Counted from the first letter of the stretch, positions 26,470 to 36,361 are shown. The stretch: 64,000 bases of DNA from Candidatus Jettenia sp. AMX2 (GCA_030583665.1 CP129469.1:1240001-1304000), one strand, 5' to 3'. Numbers and translations: made by a program. Notes: generated by a model from the letters alone, not told the origin.

Positions 26470-29154
26470 TCATTTCCTGAGATCATCCAAAATATTTTTT
26501 ATTTTTTGTATTTGCTCTAACAATTCCCTTTCCCTGTTTTGTTCCATTGTCACGATATCCGCAGGTGCCTTTGTAAGAAAATTCTTATTTTCCAGCTTGC
26601 GCCGTGTTATAAGCAAATACTCTTCCAGTTGTTTTAAATGCTTCGACTGGCGTTCCTCCTCAATCTTTGGATCAATAATACCTGCAAGCGGCACAAATGC
26701 CTGTACGTTTCCGATTACCTCACTGGCGGCATTATCGGGTTTTGTAAGGTCTTTGCCTATTTCTACCTGTTTCAGGTTGGCCATCTGTTTAAGAAGGTCT
26801 GCATGTTCTTTTAAGCTTAATCCACCATTTCCTGAAACGGAAATGACCGCATTCAGTTGCTGTTTCTCCATAATATTCATTTTGCTCCGTATATTCCTGA
26901 TGGCACGAATAACATCCTGAAGGACGGCCATTTCGTTCTCTATATGGTCATCATAGGGTTTGGCAATCTCAGGCCAGGCGCTGCACATAATACTCTCACC
27001 TTGTATATCTTCCTGAATATCGATGTTATTTTCAAGAACGGCCTTTTTTACGTTTTGCCATAACTCTTCTGTAATAAATGGAACAAAAGGATGTAACAAC
27101 CGCAAAATCCGGTTGAATACGATTGCAAGCACGGTTTGTGCTGTTTTCTTGTCTTCTGGGTTTACAGGTTTATAGAGTCGCGGTTTTACGATTTCCAGGT
27201 ACCAGTCACAGAAAGAATGCCATGTAAAATCATAAATTTTCATCGCAGCGTCACTGAATTTAAACTGTTCCAGGTATGCGGTGCAGGCTTCAATTGTTGC
27301 ATGCAGCCGGTTAAGAATCCACTTGTCCTCAAATTGATATTCCGAAGGTTCTGTCCTGGTTTCTGCAGGGGATTCCTCTGTGATGTTCATGATAATAAAC
27401 CGCGCAGCATTCCAGAGTTTGTTGGTGAAGTTACGGCCCATCTCAAACTTGCTTTCCGAAAGTTTTAAATCCTGGCCTTCGGTAGTAAGGATGATAAGGG
27501 AAAACCGCACGGCATCGGCACCGTACCGGTCAATCATGACAAGCGGATCAATACCGTTACCCAGTGACTTACTCATTTTTCTTCCCTGTTCGTCAAGTAT
27601 GGTGCCATGAATATAAACGGAAGAAAAAGGAATCTTGTTCATCATCCGGAGTCCCATCATAACCATGCGTGCTACCCAGAAGTAGATAATTCCCCGGTCA
27701 GTAACAAGGGCAGACGTCGGATAATAGTATTGCAATTCAGGTGTTTCAGTTGGCCATCCCATGGTTGAGAACGGCCATAACGCAGAACTGAACCACGTAT
27801 CAAGAACATCTTCATCCTGCTTCAGCCTTGCGCTACCGCATTTTGAGCATTTTACCGGTATCTCCCGTGACACGGTAATTGCACTGCAGTCCTGGCAATA
27901 CCAGGCAGGGATGCGGTGACCCCACCATATCTGCCTGGAAATGCACCAATCCCGTACATTTTCCAGCCAGTTTAGATAGATTTTCTCCCAACGGTCAGGG
28001 AAAAAGGTTATCTGTTTTTCCCGTGATGCCTGAATAGCCGCATCTGCAAGGGGACGCATCTTCACGAACCACTGATCGGAAATATACGGCTCAATGACGG
28101 TATGACACCGGTAGCAATGTCCGACCGAGTGTTTATGGGGAACGACTTTTTCAATAAGTTTTTTTAGTTTTAATTCCTCTACCAATGCATTCCTGCATTC
28201 AAACCGGTCAATCCCCTCATAGTCACCTGCATTCTCATTCATAAACCCGTTTTCCCGTATAACAACAACGGGGGTCAGGTTGTGACGTTTTCCGATTTCA
28301 AAGTCATTTGGATCGTGGGCAGGTGTTACCTTTACCGCACCTGTTCCGAAGGACGGGTCGACAAAACTATCGGCAATTATTGGCAGATCCCTTTCAACAA
28401 CCGGAAGGGTGAGCATCTCATTGGTCATGTCCTTATATCGCTCATCTTCCGGATTAACGGCTACTGCAACGTCTCCCAGCATGGTTTCCGGACGGGTGGT
28501 TGCTACGACAAAAAAGAGATGCGGGGCATCCTTAAACGGATATTTTATATACCATAGGTTCCCTTCGTGTTCCTCATGTTCTACTTCATCATCGGCAAGG
28601 GCGGTGTTGCAACGGGGGCACCAGTTAATCATATATTTGCCTTTATAGATCAGACCCTTTTCGAACAGCCGTACAAAGGTTTCCCTGACAGCCTCCGAGA
28701 GGCCTTCATCCATCGTGAACCGCTCCCGTTTCCAGTCGCAGGAACTCCCGAGTTTTTTCAATTGTTTGATAATCGTTGAACCATACTGATTTCTCCATTT
28801 CCAGACTTCTTCAATAAAACGTTCACGTTCCATGTGGTTTCGCTTGATATATCTGGTTGCCAGTTCCCGTTCAACAACATTCTGGGTAGCGATACCGGCA
28901 TGGTCTGTCCCGGGTATCCACAGGGTATTGTATCCCTGCATGCGCCTCCAACGGATCAGAATGTCCTGAATTATCGCATTCAGGGCATGTCCCATATGGA
29001 GCATGCCGGTTACATTCGGAGGAGGGATAACAATCGTATACGGCCTCAGGGAAGGGTCGGGTTCACTATGGAAAAGCCTTCTTTCTTCCCAGAATTGATA
29101 CCATATATCTTCTATTTCTTTCGGGTTATATTGTTTCGATAACTTTCCTGACAT
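26470..29154 (-). CDS. valS: valyl-tRNA synthetase
   Basis: The 894-residue class Ia enzyme charges tRNA-Val. HIGH-type PNVTGMLHMGHALN is at about residue 45 and KMSKSLGNGIDP at about 530. The editing domain has TTRPETMLGDVAVAVNP and GTGAVKVTPAHDPND. The C-terminal coiled-coil that grips the tRNA is present (EERQSKHLKQLEEYLLITRR region). It follows the ChaN-PDZ gene by 15 bases on the same strand and is probably in its operon. Confidence 0.97.
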   Translation of the reverse strand: MSGKLSKQYNPKEIEDIWYQFWEERRLFHSEPDPSLRPYTIVIPPPNVTGMLHMGHALNAIIQDILIRWRRMQGYNTLWIPGTDHAGIATQNVVERELATRYIKRNHMERERFIEEVWKWRNQYGSTIIKQLKKLGSSCDWKRERFTMDEGLSEAVRETFVRLFEKGLIYKGKYMINWCPRCNTALADDEVEHEEHEGNLWYIKYPFKDAPHLFFVVATTRPETMLGDVAVAVNPEDERYKDMTNEMLTLPVVERDLPIIADSFVDPSFGTGAVKVTPAHDPNDFEIGKRHNLTPVVVIRENGFMNENAGDYEGIDRFECRNALVEELKLKKLIEKVVPHKHSVGHCYRCHTVIEPYISDQWFVKMRPLADAAIQASREKQITFFPDRWEKIYLNWLENVRDWCISRQIWWGHRIPAWYCQDCSAITVSREIPVKCSKCGSARLKQDEDVLDTWFSSALWPFSTMGWPTETPELQYYYPTSALVTDRGIIYFWVARMVMMGLRMMNKIPFSSVYIHGTILDEQGRKMSKSLGNGIDPLVMIDRYGADAVRFSLIILTTEGQDLKLSESKFEMGRNFTNKLWNAARFIIMNITEESPAETRTEPSEYQFEDKWILNRLHATIEACTAYLEQFKFSDAAMKIYDFTWHSFCDWYLEIVKPRLYKPVNPEDKKTAQTVLAIVFNRILRLLHPFVPFITEELWQNVKKAVLENNIDIQEDIQGESIMCSAWPEIAKPYDDHIENEMAVLQDVIRAIRNIRSKMNIMEKQQLNAVISVSGNGGLSLKEHADLLKQMANLKQVEIGKDLTKPDNAASEVIGNVQAFVPLAGIIDPKIEEERQSKHLKQLEEYLLITRRKLENKNFLTKAPADIVTMEQNRERELLEQIQKIKNILDDLRK

Positions 29155-29169
29155 GATTGTATCTTGTTC

Positions 29170-30528
29170 TTATTCCCGTTCTATTTCGAAAAGGGTAATT
29201 GGATACGATATCATTGTTCCCTCCCGGTTAATCTTGACATAACAGATGTCGCCAAATTGCTTTGTCTGGAGATAATGAATCAGGTCCATGACACTTTTCA
29301 TTTCTTTATCATCAACTGTTACAACAATATCTCCTACCATAAGTCCTGCTTTTTCTGCCGGGCTTTTGGGTACTATTTCCTGTATGACTAGCCTGTTATC
29401 GCCTGTTGTTTGAAGTTGTATTCCCAGATATATCCTTTTTTTATGCTCTTTGGTTACAGCGATTGCCCAGATGAAATCGGCTGGTTCTAAAGGGATTTCC
29501 GGCGAGAACAACGCTTCATCGGCCGTAGGCCTTCCTGCCTGAAATTCAGCCGTATAAATGGTGTAATAAGGTGAAGGGTCACGGCGAAACGCCCTTTTTG
29601 GAATACCCAAATCATAAATTATATGGCCATTTCCTGCAAAGGCCAGGAATTTTTTATCCTTTCCCTCGAGAGAGGATAAATAATCGGTAATCGTTTGCGC
29701 CATATATTCATCCCATAAGGATTGTATATCATGATATCTTTCAAAATCTGTTGCAACGTCTGCATGCTCCCCGATTGCCTTCCGGAGATAAACCTTGTGA
29801 AAGAAGACATCGGTATCAATTTCAGGTAACAGATTTCTCTCTTTATAGCTTAAATACTTCAGTCCTTTCTCGCGAACCATTTTCAGGAGATCTTTTGGTG
29901 CATTTAAGGCGATTACCGGGATTTTCTTTTCACGGGCAAAGTCAAGGATGTCCCTGTATAAATTGTAATCATATCCCCATTCCTTATCCCATCGCACATC
30001 CTCTAAGAATTTTTTTTCATCAATCTTACCTGCAACCCACAAATCCAAGACGGGTTGATAGGGACTGGTGAACATCTCCATGCCAATGGCTAACCTCTCG
30101 CCGAATTTTTCAAAACAAGCCTTGAGTACTTTTAACTGTACCTGATGGGCAGCCATATTAGCATGGATCTCTCCGACATAGAGTATCCGGGCGCAATCAA
30201 AAAAAGGGTTAAGATCAGAAAATTGCACCTTAATTCCTGTTGGAACGTGAACGATGTCGTCAAGTTCAACCTTTGAAGGGAAATGTTTTAATCTGTTTGC
30301 TTCCGGAAAGGCATGCAGGGGAAATAAGAAGTTTAGTCCTAAAAATGCCACGATTGTTTTTGAAACACCCTTTATCCAAAGGCGTTTTGCAACATTTTTC
30401 ACAACCTTGAAGGTATGATACCCGGTTGGTGTCAGTTCCGGAAGTATAAAATCCATTACTTTTTCGGAAGATGACGGTTTTCCCACGATCTCTCTCTTTG
30501 TCAAATCTTGTTCTCCTCTCGTATACAA
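29170..30528 (-). CDS. ChaN-like protein fused to a PDZ domain
   Basis: The 452-residue protein has an N-terminal hydrophobic segment (about residues 52-75). A ChaN domain (PF04187-type) follows: ILYVGEIHANMAAHQ, AIGMEMF, WDKEWGYDY and FAGNGHIIYDLGIP. A C-terminal PDZ domain follows: LGIQLQTTGDNRLVIQEI, SPAEKAGLMVGDIVVTVDD. ChaN of Campylobacter is a haem-binding lipoprotein, and related Tiki-type proteins are peptidases; GEIHAN and GNGHI carry the conserved polar residues. The fusion suggests an envelope protein that recognises protein termini. About 75 residues at the start lack homology. Confidence 0.8.
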   Translation of the reverse strand: MYTRGEQDLTKREIVGKPSSSEKVMDFILPELTPTGYHTFKVVKNVAKRLWIKGVSKTIVAFLGLNFLFPLHAFPEANRLKHFPSKVELDDIVHVPTGIKVQFSDLNPFFDCARILYVGEIHANMAAHQVQLKVLKACFEKFGERLAIGMEMFTSPYQPVLDLWVAGKIDEKKFLEDVRWDKEWGYDYNLYRDILDFAREKKIPVIALNAPKDLLKMVREKGLKYLSYKERNLLPEIDTDVFFHKVYLRKAIGEHADVATDFERYHDIQSLWDEYMAQTITDYLSSLEGKDKKFLAFAGNGHIIYDLGIPKRAFRRDPSPYYTIYTAEFQAGRPTADEALFSPEIPLEPADFIWAIAVTKEHKKRIYLGIQLQTTGDNRLVIQEIVPKSPAEKAGLMVGDIVVTVDDKEMKSVMDLIHYLQTKQFGDICYVKINREGTMISYPITLFEIERE

Positions 30529-30654
30529 TTTGCTGTTTAAAATAAAAACAATGTTAACGGGGGCAGTTAACCTGCCGGTAACGGTATAAGTTTACCATTG
30601 TTGATCATTATCCGTGTTGAGTAATTAATTAAAGTTCACGAAGGTATAGCTTAT

Positions 30655-30729
30655 AAGCTTCTGTTTTCCTGGGAAATACTGGCTAAATCTCTTGTGCTTA
30701 TTGCATTAAACATCGAAAACCTGACCTGT
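30655..30729. repeat. 75-bp diverged repeat, copy A
   Basis: Begins AAGCTTCTGTTTT and ends CGAAAACCTGACCTG. About two thirds or more of its positions match 37847-37920, which has the same ends. Confidence 0.6.
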
Positions 30730-31249
30730 TTGGCGATAATAAATACAAATACTATACTATTTTTCTGTAATTAATCAATTATTCATTTATATTCTTTACT
30801 TCACCCAGAATGACTTTGATGTTATGCAAAACAGAGTGAACCGCATCTGCTTTGGGATCGTTTGAAAAACCCTGGCTTTGAGTACAGGGAACAGAGACAA
30901 AAATCAATATGGTACCAAAAGGGACTATAATGAACAGCAAGAAGAAATAAAGCAATCTCGAAAAGTGAGCTATATCTTACGTATCATTTGATAGCAGCAT
31001 ACTTTACAATATTAACGGAAAGCCCGGGTGATTAAAAAAATGGCTTGACAGAAAGGGACTATAATTGTACAATGCTGAACAAAATTGTTAAATGGTGCTT
31101 GATTTAAGCAAAACAGTTATCAAACCAATCGTTACAATCAATCGGTTCAGGAACGAAGTCTCTTGGCGCGGCCTTTGGCCGCAACCAAATTAGAAATACT
31201 AAAATTTCCTCCCCCTTGATGGGGGAGGCCAGGTGGGGGTGAATAAGAA

Positions 31250-31333
31250 TTGAAAAAAGAACTACGGCATAGAGCAAAATTTTTCAGAAAAAGACCCACC
31301 GATGCAGAAAAAAGTCATAAGAAAAGCATTGAT
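31250..31333 (+). pseudogene. possible DUF559 endonuclease remnant
   Basis: A TTG-initiated frame reads LKKELRHRAKFFRKRPTDAE, like the N-terminus of DUF559 (Vsr-related) proteins, and then ends at a stop after KSHKKSID. No core nuclease region follows. It is embedded between GGGGGAGG-type repeats. Confidence 0.4.
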
Positions 31334-31509
31334 TGACCCACCCTCCCCTAACCCCTCCCATCGAGGGATGGGTATTTATCAAGCTTATGCATCTTGAAAA
31401 ACGAGCACAAAAAACAAGAAATTGATGGATTGTAGTACAGATTCCGGATACGAAAGAAAGGGGGATTTTAAAAGGCCAGAAAATACGGTTCTGTTTCGTT
31501 GAGAATGGA

Positions 31510-31603
31510 TAACCTGACAAGGGCAAACCCTGAGTGATCGGGGGACGCAAAGGAAAGGGTCTCTGATTGTGCACGAAGAAGAGCGTTAACCGCCGAAAGA
31601 TAG
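31510..31603 (+). ncRNA. GEMM-type (cyclic di-GMP-I) riboswitch
   Basis: The conserved core of the GEMM aptamer is present: AAGGGCAAACCC (from 31519), a short hairpin, then GGGGGACGCAAAGG (from 31540). A second helix region follows, ending in GCGTTAACCGCCGAAAG, comparable to the GGGTTACCG end of known aptamers. Aligned to the Vibrio aptamer, the base that distinguishes c-di-GMP from cGAMP binding (position 20) reads G, pointing to c-di-GMP. A terminator lies directly behind it and a secreted protease-type gene follows, as is usual for this class. Confidence 0.85.
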
Positions 31604-31653
31604 CCTTACTGCCGAAGATGTTTTAGAAAAGATCTTTGCAGTAAGGTTTTTTT
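31604..31653 (+). terminator. riboswitch expression-platform terminator
   Basis: CCTTACTGC (31604-31612) pairs perfectly with GCAGTAAGG (31638-31646), AAGAT with ATCTT inside, and seven Ts follow. It is placed so that ligand binding could decide transcription of the gene at 31747. Confidence 0.88.
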
Positions 31654-31746
31654 ATTTTAAGGCCACGGGTAAAACAACAAGTTCGGGTAAATCGGTAAGG
31701 TCGGGAAATGGGTAAGGAATTGAATTTCAGAAAAGGAGGGAGAAAA

Positions 31747-32529
31747 ATGAGAAGGAGATATGGAGTATACAGTCTTGTTGTATTGGTGTGTTTTTTTCTC
31801 TGGTGTGGGGTGGCATCAGCCCGGGAGGCAAAAGAAACCGATTATAGTTATTATTACGAGGAATCACTTATCTCGCTTACTCCGGGCAAGCGTCTTGTTG
31901 CAATAGAAGAAAGTGTCCCTAACCTCATGTCCGTTGTAAGAGAGCATAAGCTGGAGAAGGACCCCCTCAGTGAAAGAGAGGCATTAAAGAACAAGTCTCT
32001 GGGGGTTTACCGTATTCCCGCCATCAGGGATAAACAAACAGTGGTACCTGATATGAGGTCGGTAATGACCGCCCTGTCCAGGTCAGTAACAGGATAGTTT
32101 CAGCCCGTCTTTAAACAGGGAGAAGCACTATTCATCCCCGCCGAAGAGGTTATCGTCGGATTCAAAACAGCAACATCTCTTCCCGATGCACAAAAGTTTT
32201 TCGGCCCTCTCCTTCAGGACATGGGAATTCTGGATATCAGGGATCACCGGAAAGACACCTTCATCCTGACGATTGAAAATCCATCCAATGGCCGGGTGTT
32301 TGAAGTTGCAAAACGCCTCACAAAGCACGGTATGGTCTCTTTTGCGGAACCCAATTTTATTGTATTAACGCGATACGGCTTAGAAAATAGAGATTGTGGG
32401 ACTCAGATTTTAAAGAAATCATATTCGACAAACAAATCATCCTGCTTCACTATAATAAATACAACAAAAATACAGAATAAATATTCCAGTTCTTTTATAA
32501 AAGAGTTATGTATAAAATATATACAATAA
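31747..32529 (+). pseudogene. subtilase (S8) gene reduced to its propeptide, with in-frame TAG
   Basis: The ATG at 31747 follows GGAGGG by 6 bases. A signal peptide is clear (MRRRYGVYSLVVLVCFFLWC then VASA). The frame stops at TAG 32095-32097, but the same frame continues with FQPVFKQGEALFIPAEEVIV, ILDIRDHRKDTFILTIENP and MVSFAEPNFIV. These are the inhibitor/propeptide signatures that precede a subtilisin domain. After that, no Asp, His or Ser catalytic region appears; the frame ends at 32529 in sequence without homology. The protease itself is lost. It sits under the c-di-GMP riboswitch. Confidence 0.75.
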
Positions 32530-32602
32530 CAAATATCCACATTTTTTTGTATTGCTTCACGTATTAATGCCTTTCTTTGACGAATCGGGAGAAGAACTAT
32601 TT

Positions 32603-34027
32603 ATGAAAGACAAATACAAATATCTTATTGGTAACGAATGGCGGGAAAGTAAAGATGTGCTTGAGGTAAAGAACCCTTACGATAATGCTGTTGTAAGTAC
32701 CACATTTCTTGCAACGGAAAATGATATCGATGATGCAGTTCAGGCAGCCACCATCGCCTTTGAGGAAACAAGAAAATTGCCCGTTTTTAAAAGGGCCGAG
32801 ATTTTGGATAAGATAAAGGATGGTATTCGTGAACGAAGTGAGGAATTTGCGCAGATGATAACCATGGAGGCAGGCAAACCCATTAGTGACTCACGGGCTG
32901 AGGTTGAAAGGGCTATTGGAACATTCCAAACAGCATCAGAAGAATCAAAAAGAATGCTGGGAGAATATATTCCCTTAGACATCTCTGAACGATCAAAAAA
33001 CAGGAAGGGTATTCACAGACGGTTTCCCATTGGCCCGATTTTAGGGATTTCCCCCTTTAATTTTCCGCTTAATCTTATTGCTCACAAAGTAGCGCCAGCC
33101 ATTGCTGCCGGAAATCCCGTTATTATCAAACCATCAGCGAAAACCCCCATGACTGCACTGCTCCTGGGTGAGGTCATTTCCGGAGCAGGGTTACCTGCGG
33201 GAGGTTTTAGTGTATTTCCTTGCACAACAAACTTAGCCGAAAGATTGGTAGCGGATGAACGCCTCAGGATGTTAACTTTTACGGGCAGTGCAGCAGTAGG
33301 GTGGCGGCTTAAACAGATTGCCGGCAGGAAAAGGGTAACCTTGGAACTCGGTGGAAATGCAGGTGCAATTATCGATAGTGCTGAAAATTTAGATTACATT
33401 GTGAAACGGTGCATCTTAAGCGCTTTTTCCTTTAGCGGACAGGTTTGTATATCACTCCAGAGACTGTTTATTCAGGAAAAGATATATGATGATTTTATTT
33501 CCAACTTTACGGAGACCATAAAAACGTTAAAGACGGGTGACCCTAGGGATGAAGATACACAGCTTGGACCGATGATTGATGAACAGGCCGCCCAAAGAAT
33601 AGAATCATGGGTGCATGAGGCAACAGGAGAAGGAGCAATATTGCTGGCAGGCGGAAAACGCAAGGGTACTTTTTATGAATCAACAGTGATTGCAAACGCC
33701 ACTCCACAGATGAAGGTCAGCAGGGAAGAATTGTTTGCGCCTGTTGTAACAGTAACAAAACATGCCGCCTTTGAAGAGGCGGTGAAACGATTGAATGATT
33801 CTGTCTATGGGCTGCAGGCAAGTGTATTCACGAATAATATAAGGCATATTTTTTATGCATATGAGCATCTCGAAGCAGGGGGGGTGATTGTGAATGATGC
33901 GCCTTCTTTCAGAACAGACAATATGCCCTACGGAGGTGTTAAAGCGTCAGGGATCGGAAGAGAAGGTGTCCGGTATGCCCTGGAAGAGATGACAGAGTCT
34001 AAGATGCTAGTTCTCAATATCCCCTGA
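32603..34027 (+). CDS. NAD(P)-dependent aldehyde dehydrogenase
   Basis: The 474-residue protein starts at the ATG at 32603, with GGGAGAAG 8 bases upstream; the longer frame lacks such a site. ALDH superfamily residues are all present: the Asn of SPFNFPLNLIAHK, the Glu of VTLELGGNAG, and the catalytic Cys of FSGQVCISLQR. NMPYGGVKASGIGREG is near the end. The ISLQ context recalls phosphonate- or lactaldehyde-type dehydrogenases, but the substrate cannot be assigned. A short hairpin (34021-34044, CCCCTGAC/GTCAGGGG) overlaps the stop. Confidence 0.9.
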   Translation: MKDKYKYLIGNEWRESKDVLEVKNPYDNAVVSTTFLATENDIDDAVQAATIAFEETRKLPVFKRAEILDKIKDGIRERSEEFAQMITMEAGKPISDSRAEVERAIGTFQTASEESKRMLGEYIPLDISERSKNRKGIHRRFPIGPILGISPFNFPLNLIAHKVAPAIAAGNPVIIKPSAKTPMTALLLGEVISGAGLPAGGFSVFPCTTNLAERLVADERLRMLTFTGSAAVGWRLKQIAGRKRVTLELGGNAGAIIDSAENLDYIVKRCILSAFSFSGQVCISLQRLFIQEKIYDDFISNFTETIKTLKTGDPRDEDTQLGPMIDEQAAQRIESWVHEATGEGAILLAGGKRKGTFYESTVIANATPQMKVSREELFAPVVTVTKHAAFEEAVKRLNDSVYGLQASVFTNNIRHIFYAYEHLEAGGVIVNDAPSFRTDNMPYGGVKASGIGREGVRYALEEMTESKMLVLNIP

Positions 34028-34217
34028 CCCGGACGAGTCAGGGGAAAACGGAAATATACGGGAATTGCGTCTGCTGGTTCTTTCCACAAAATCTCTTTTG
34101 GTTCGTTCGGATTAGGTAGATGCTTTATGCTATTCTCATGGCAAAGCCAAAAAAAATCATGCCTCAGAAAGATATCCGAGGGAAGCGAAGTATCTTGCCG
34201 TAAAAGCGCTACCCTTG

Positions 34218-34700
34218 TTATGATTTTTCAGTTTTATGGATATGTACGGCCAGAAAATTTTCTATTCCTGTGTCTTTAATCTGCTGGATGTATGACTCCA
34301 AATCATCGGCATGGCCTTCTTCATCCACAAGGATATGTTCAAGTAATTCCCGTGAACCGGCATCATTTGTATCTATGCAAAGCTTAATGGACTTTTGAAG
34401 CCTTTGGATGGCTGATATTTCCAGTGCATAGTCATTGTTAATCTGTTCATTAACAATCTTTCCAATGGTAATCTTGTCAAGCTTGCTTACCGTTGGGCGG
34501 CCTTCTAAAAAGAGAATACGCTCCATTAATTTTTCAGCATGCCTCATTTCGGCCAATGCCCTCTTTTCAGTATCTTCATACAACTGTTCGTATCCCCAGT
34601 TATCGCACATTTTAGCATGTAAAAAATATTGGTTAATAGCAGTCAGTTCCGATATAAGTATTTCGTTTAATGCTTCTATAACTTGTGCATTTCCTTGCAT
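34218..34700 (-). CDS. bfr: bacterioferritin
   Basis: The 160-residue protein is colinear with E. coli bacterioferritin. Ferroxidase ligands fit: Glu18 (LISELTAINQYF), Glu51 and His54 (AEMRHAEKL), a later Glu in DYALEISAI, and Glu/His in LVDEEGHADDLE. Met52 is the haem ligand position. It stores iron as a 24-subunit shell with haem between subunits. It is a single-gene unit between oppositely oriented neighbours. Confidence 0.95.
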   Translation of the reverse strand: MQGNAQVIEALNEILISELTAINQYFLHAKMCDNWGYEQLYEDTEKRALAEMRHAEKLMERILFLEGRPTVSKLDKITIGKIVNEQINNDYALEISAIQRLQKSIKLCIDTNDAGSRELLEHILVDEEGHADDLESYIQQIKDTGIENFLAVHIHKTEKS

Positions 34701-34993
34701 GGTAATCCTCCTTCATTCATTTTATTTCAAAAAACTAAAGTATGGTATCATTGTTAAATTAGCTTATTTTTTCCAAAAGCCAACGGAACCGGTTCTGCTC
34801 TTTCATTACCCGATCGATATCCTCAAAGAGTAACTGTAGTATACTATAATTTTCTATCCTGTCAATTACAAGACAGATTTTACATCTTTCTTTCCTTATG
34901 GAAAAAGATTGACTTTAATTCATACATATAATAATCTAAATAGCTATTTATCAAAATTTACTCTGAAGTGAATAATGTATATTAGGGTGAAAT

Positions 34994-36235
34994 ATGGGAC
35001 TGATTGTACAGAAATTCGGAGGTACTTCTGTCGCTAATGCCGAACGCATTAAGGCTGTTGCGAAACGGATTACCGAGGCATATAAAGCCGGGAATAAGAT
35101 TATTGTTGTAGTTTCTGCAAGGGGTCAGACAACGGATGAGCTGGTGGATCTTGCTTATGAGATAACGGATAATCCTTCAAAACGTGAAATGGATATGCTT
35201 ATGGCAACCGGGGAGCAGATATCTATTGCCCTGGTAGCTATGGCAATCCATGCTCTCGGATATCCGGCAGTCTCCTTTACCGGCGGACAGGTTGGTATTA
35301 TTACTGATAGTTATCATACCAAGGCACGAATAAGAAATATTAATCCGAGCCGCATTCAAAAAGAGCTGGACAACGGTACAATCGTTATTGTTGCAGGATT
35401 TCAGGGCATTGATGCAAATGATAACATTACTACGCTGGGGCGCGGAGGTTCGGATACAACGGCCGTGGCTCTGGCTGCTATTATGAAGGCAGACAGATGT
35501 GATATCTTCACTGATGTAGATGGAATCTATACTGCAGATCCAAGGAAGGTTCCTCTTGCAAGAAAACTCGGCAGGGTATCGTACGATGAGATACTTGAAT
35601 TGGCAAGTTTAGGTGCACAGATAATGCATTCCCGTTCAATTGAATTTGCAAAAAAATATAATGTTCCGTTAGCCGTCCGGTCTAGCTTTAATGACAGCGA
35701 CGGGACTTTGATTTGTAAGGAGGTTAAAGAGATGGAAGACATTGTTGTCAGTGGTGTTACGGTAAGCAAAGATGATGCAAAGATTACCATCCGGGCTGTG
35801 CCGGATATTCCCGGCCAGGCCGCCAGGATATTCCATGAGATCGCAAGGAAGAATATTAATGTTGATATGATTATCCAGAATGCCAGCATAGAGGGCCGGG
35901 CGGATGTAACTTTTACCGTACCGAGGAGCGACCTCCGGCTCGCCCTGGACACAGCCGAGAAAATCAAGAAGGAACTCCATGCCGGGGAAGTTTTGTATGA
36001 TAGTAAAATCGCAAAACTTTCTGTTGTAGGAATCGGTATGCGAAGTCACTGCGGTGTAGCTGAAAAAATGTTCAGCGTATTAGCTGACGAAAAAATTAAT
36101 ATCCAGATGATCAGTACCTCGGAGATTAAGATCTCCTGCGTGATTGATGACGTCCATGCAGACCGTGCCTTACGGGCAGTCCATACGGCCTTTGGACTCG
36201 ATAAGGTAGAGAAAGAAGAGGTTGTTAAGGTATAG
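34994..36235 (+). CDS. lysC: aspartate kinase
   Basis: The 413-residue enzyme phosphorylates aspartate, the first step to lysine, threonine and methionine. Signatures are VQKFGGTSVAN at the start, the MLMATGEQIS region, LGRGGSDTTAVALA and FTDVDGIYTADPRKV. Two ACT domains occupy about residues 260-410 (AKITIRAVPDIPGQAARIF and LSVVGIGMRSH), implying feedback inhibition by an amino acid. No other pathway gene is adjacent. Confidence 0.96.
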   Translation: MGLIVQKFGGTSVANAERIKAVAKRITEAYKAGNKIIVVVSARGQTTDELVDLAYEITDNPSKREMDMLMATGEQISIALVAMAIHALGYPAVSFTGGQVGIITDSYHTKARIRNINPSRIQKELDNGTIVIVAGFQGIDANDNITTLGRGGSDTTAVALAAIMKADRCDIFTDVDGIYTADPRKVPLARKLGRVSYDEILELASLGAQIMHSRSIEFAKKYNVPLAVRSSFNDSDGTLICKEVKEMEDIVVSGVTVSKDDAKITIRAVPDIPGQAARIFHEIARKNINVDMIIQNASIEGRADVTFTVPRSDLRLALDTAEKIKKELHAGEVLYDSKIAKLSVVGIGMRSHCGVAEKMFSVLADEKINIQMISTSEIKISCVIDDVHADRALRAVHTAFGLDKVEKEEVVKV

Positions 36236-36361
36236 AAGCTTATTTGAAGAGTTTGAAAACGCACAATAAACCAGTTCCTCTATTATTGGATGAATTTATA
36301 ATTTTATAATAATGCCGAATCATGATAGACATTAATGAGCATAACACTTGCAAGGGATGTA

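Larger units (their letters stand above)
30529..31500. other. 970-base gene-poor region
   Basis: No intact gene is seen. It contains one copy of a 75-bp diverged repeat (30655-30729), GGGGGAGG palindromes (31208-31240 and near 31335-31372) and a short DUF559-like remnant. The rest shows no feature I can support. Confidence 0.6.

Noticed and set aside
31284-31574. 96-codon minus-strand frame over the riboswitch
   Set aside because: It overlaps the aptamer and repeats; the peptide is Pro/Phe-rich translation of repeat DNA with no homology.
34021-34044. CCCCTGAC/GTCAGGGG hairpin as aldehyde dehydrogenase terminator
   Set aside because: The stem is perfect but no T-run follows, so intrinsic termination is not supported.
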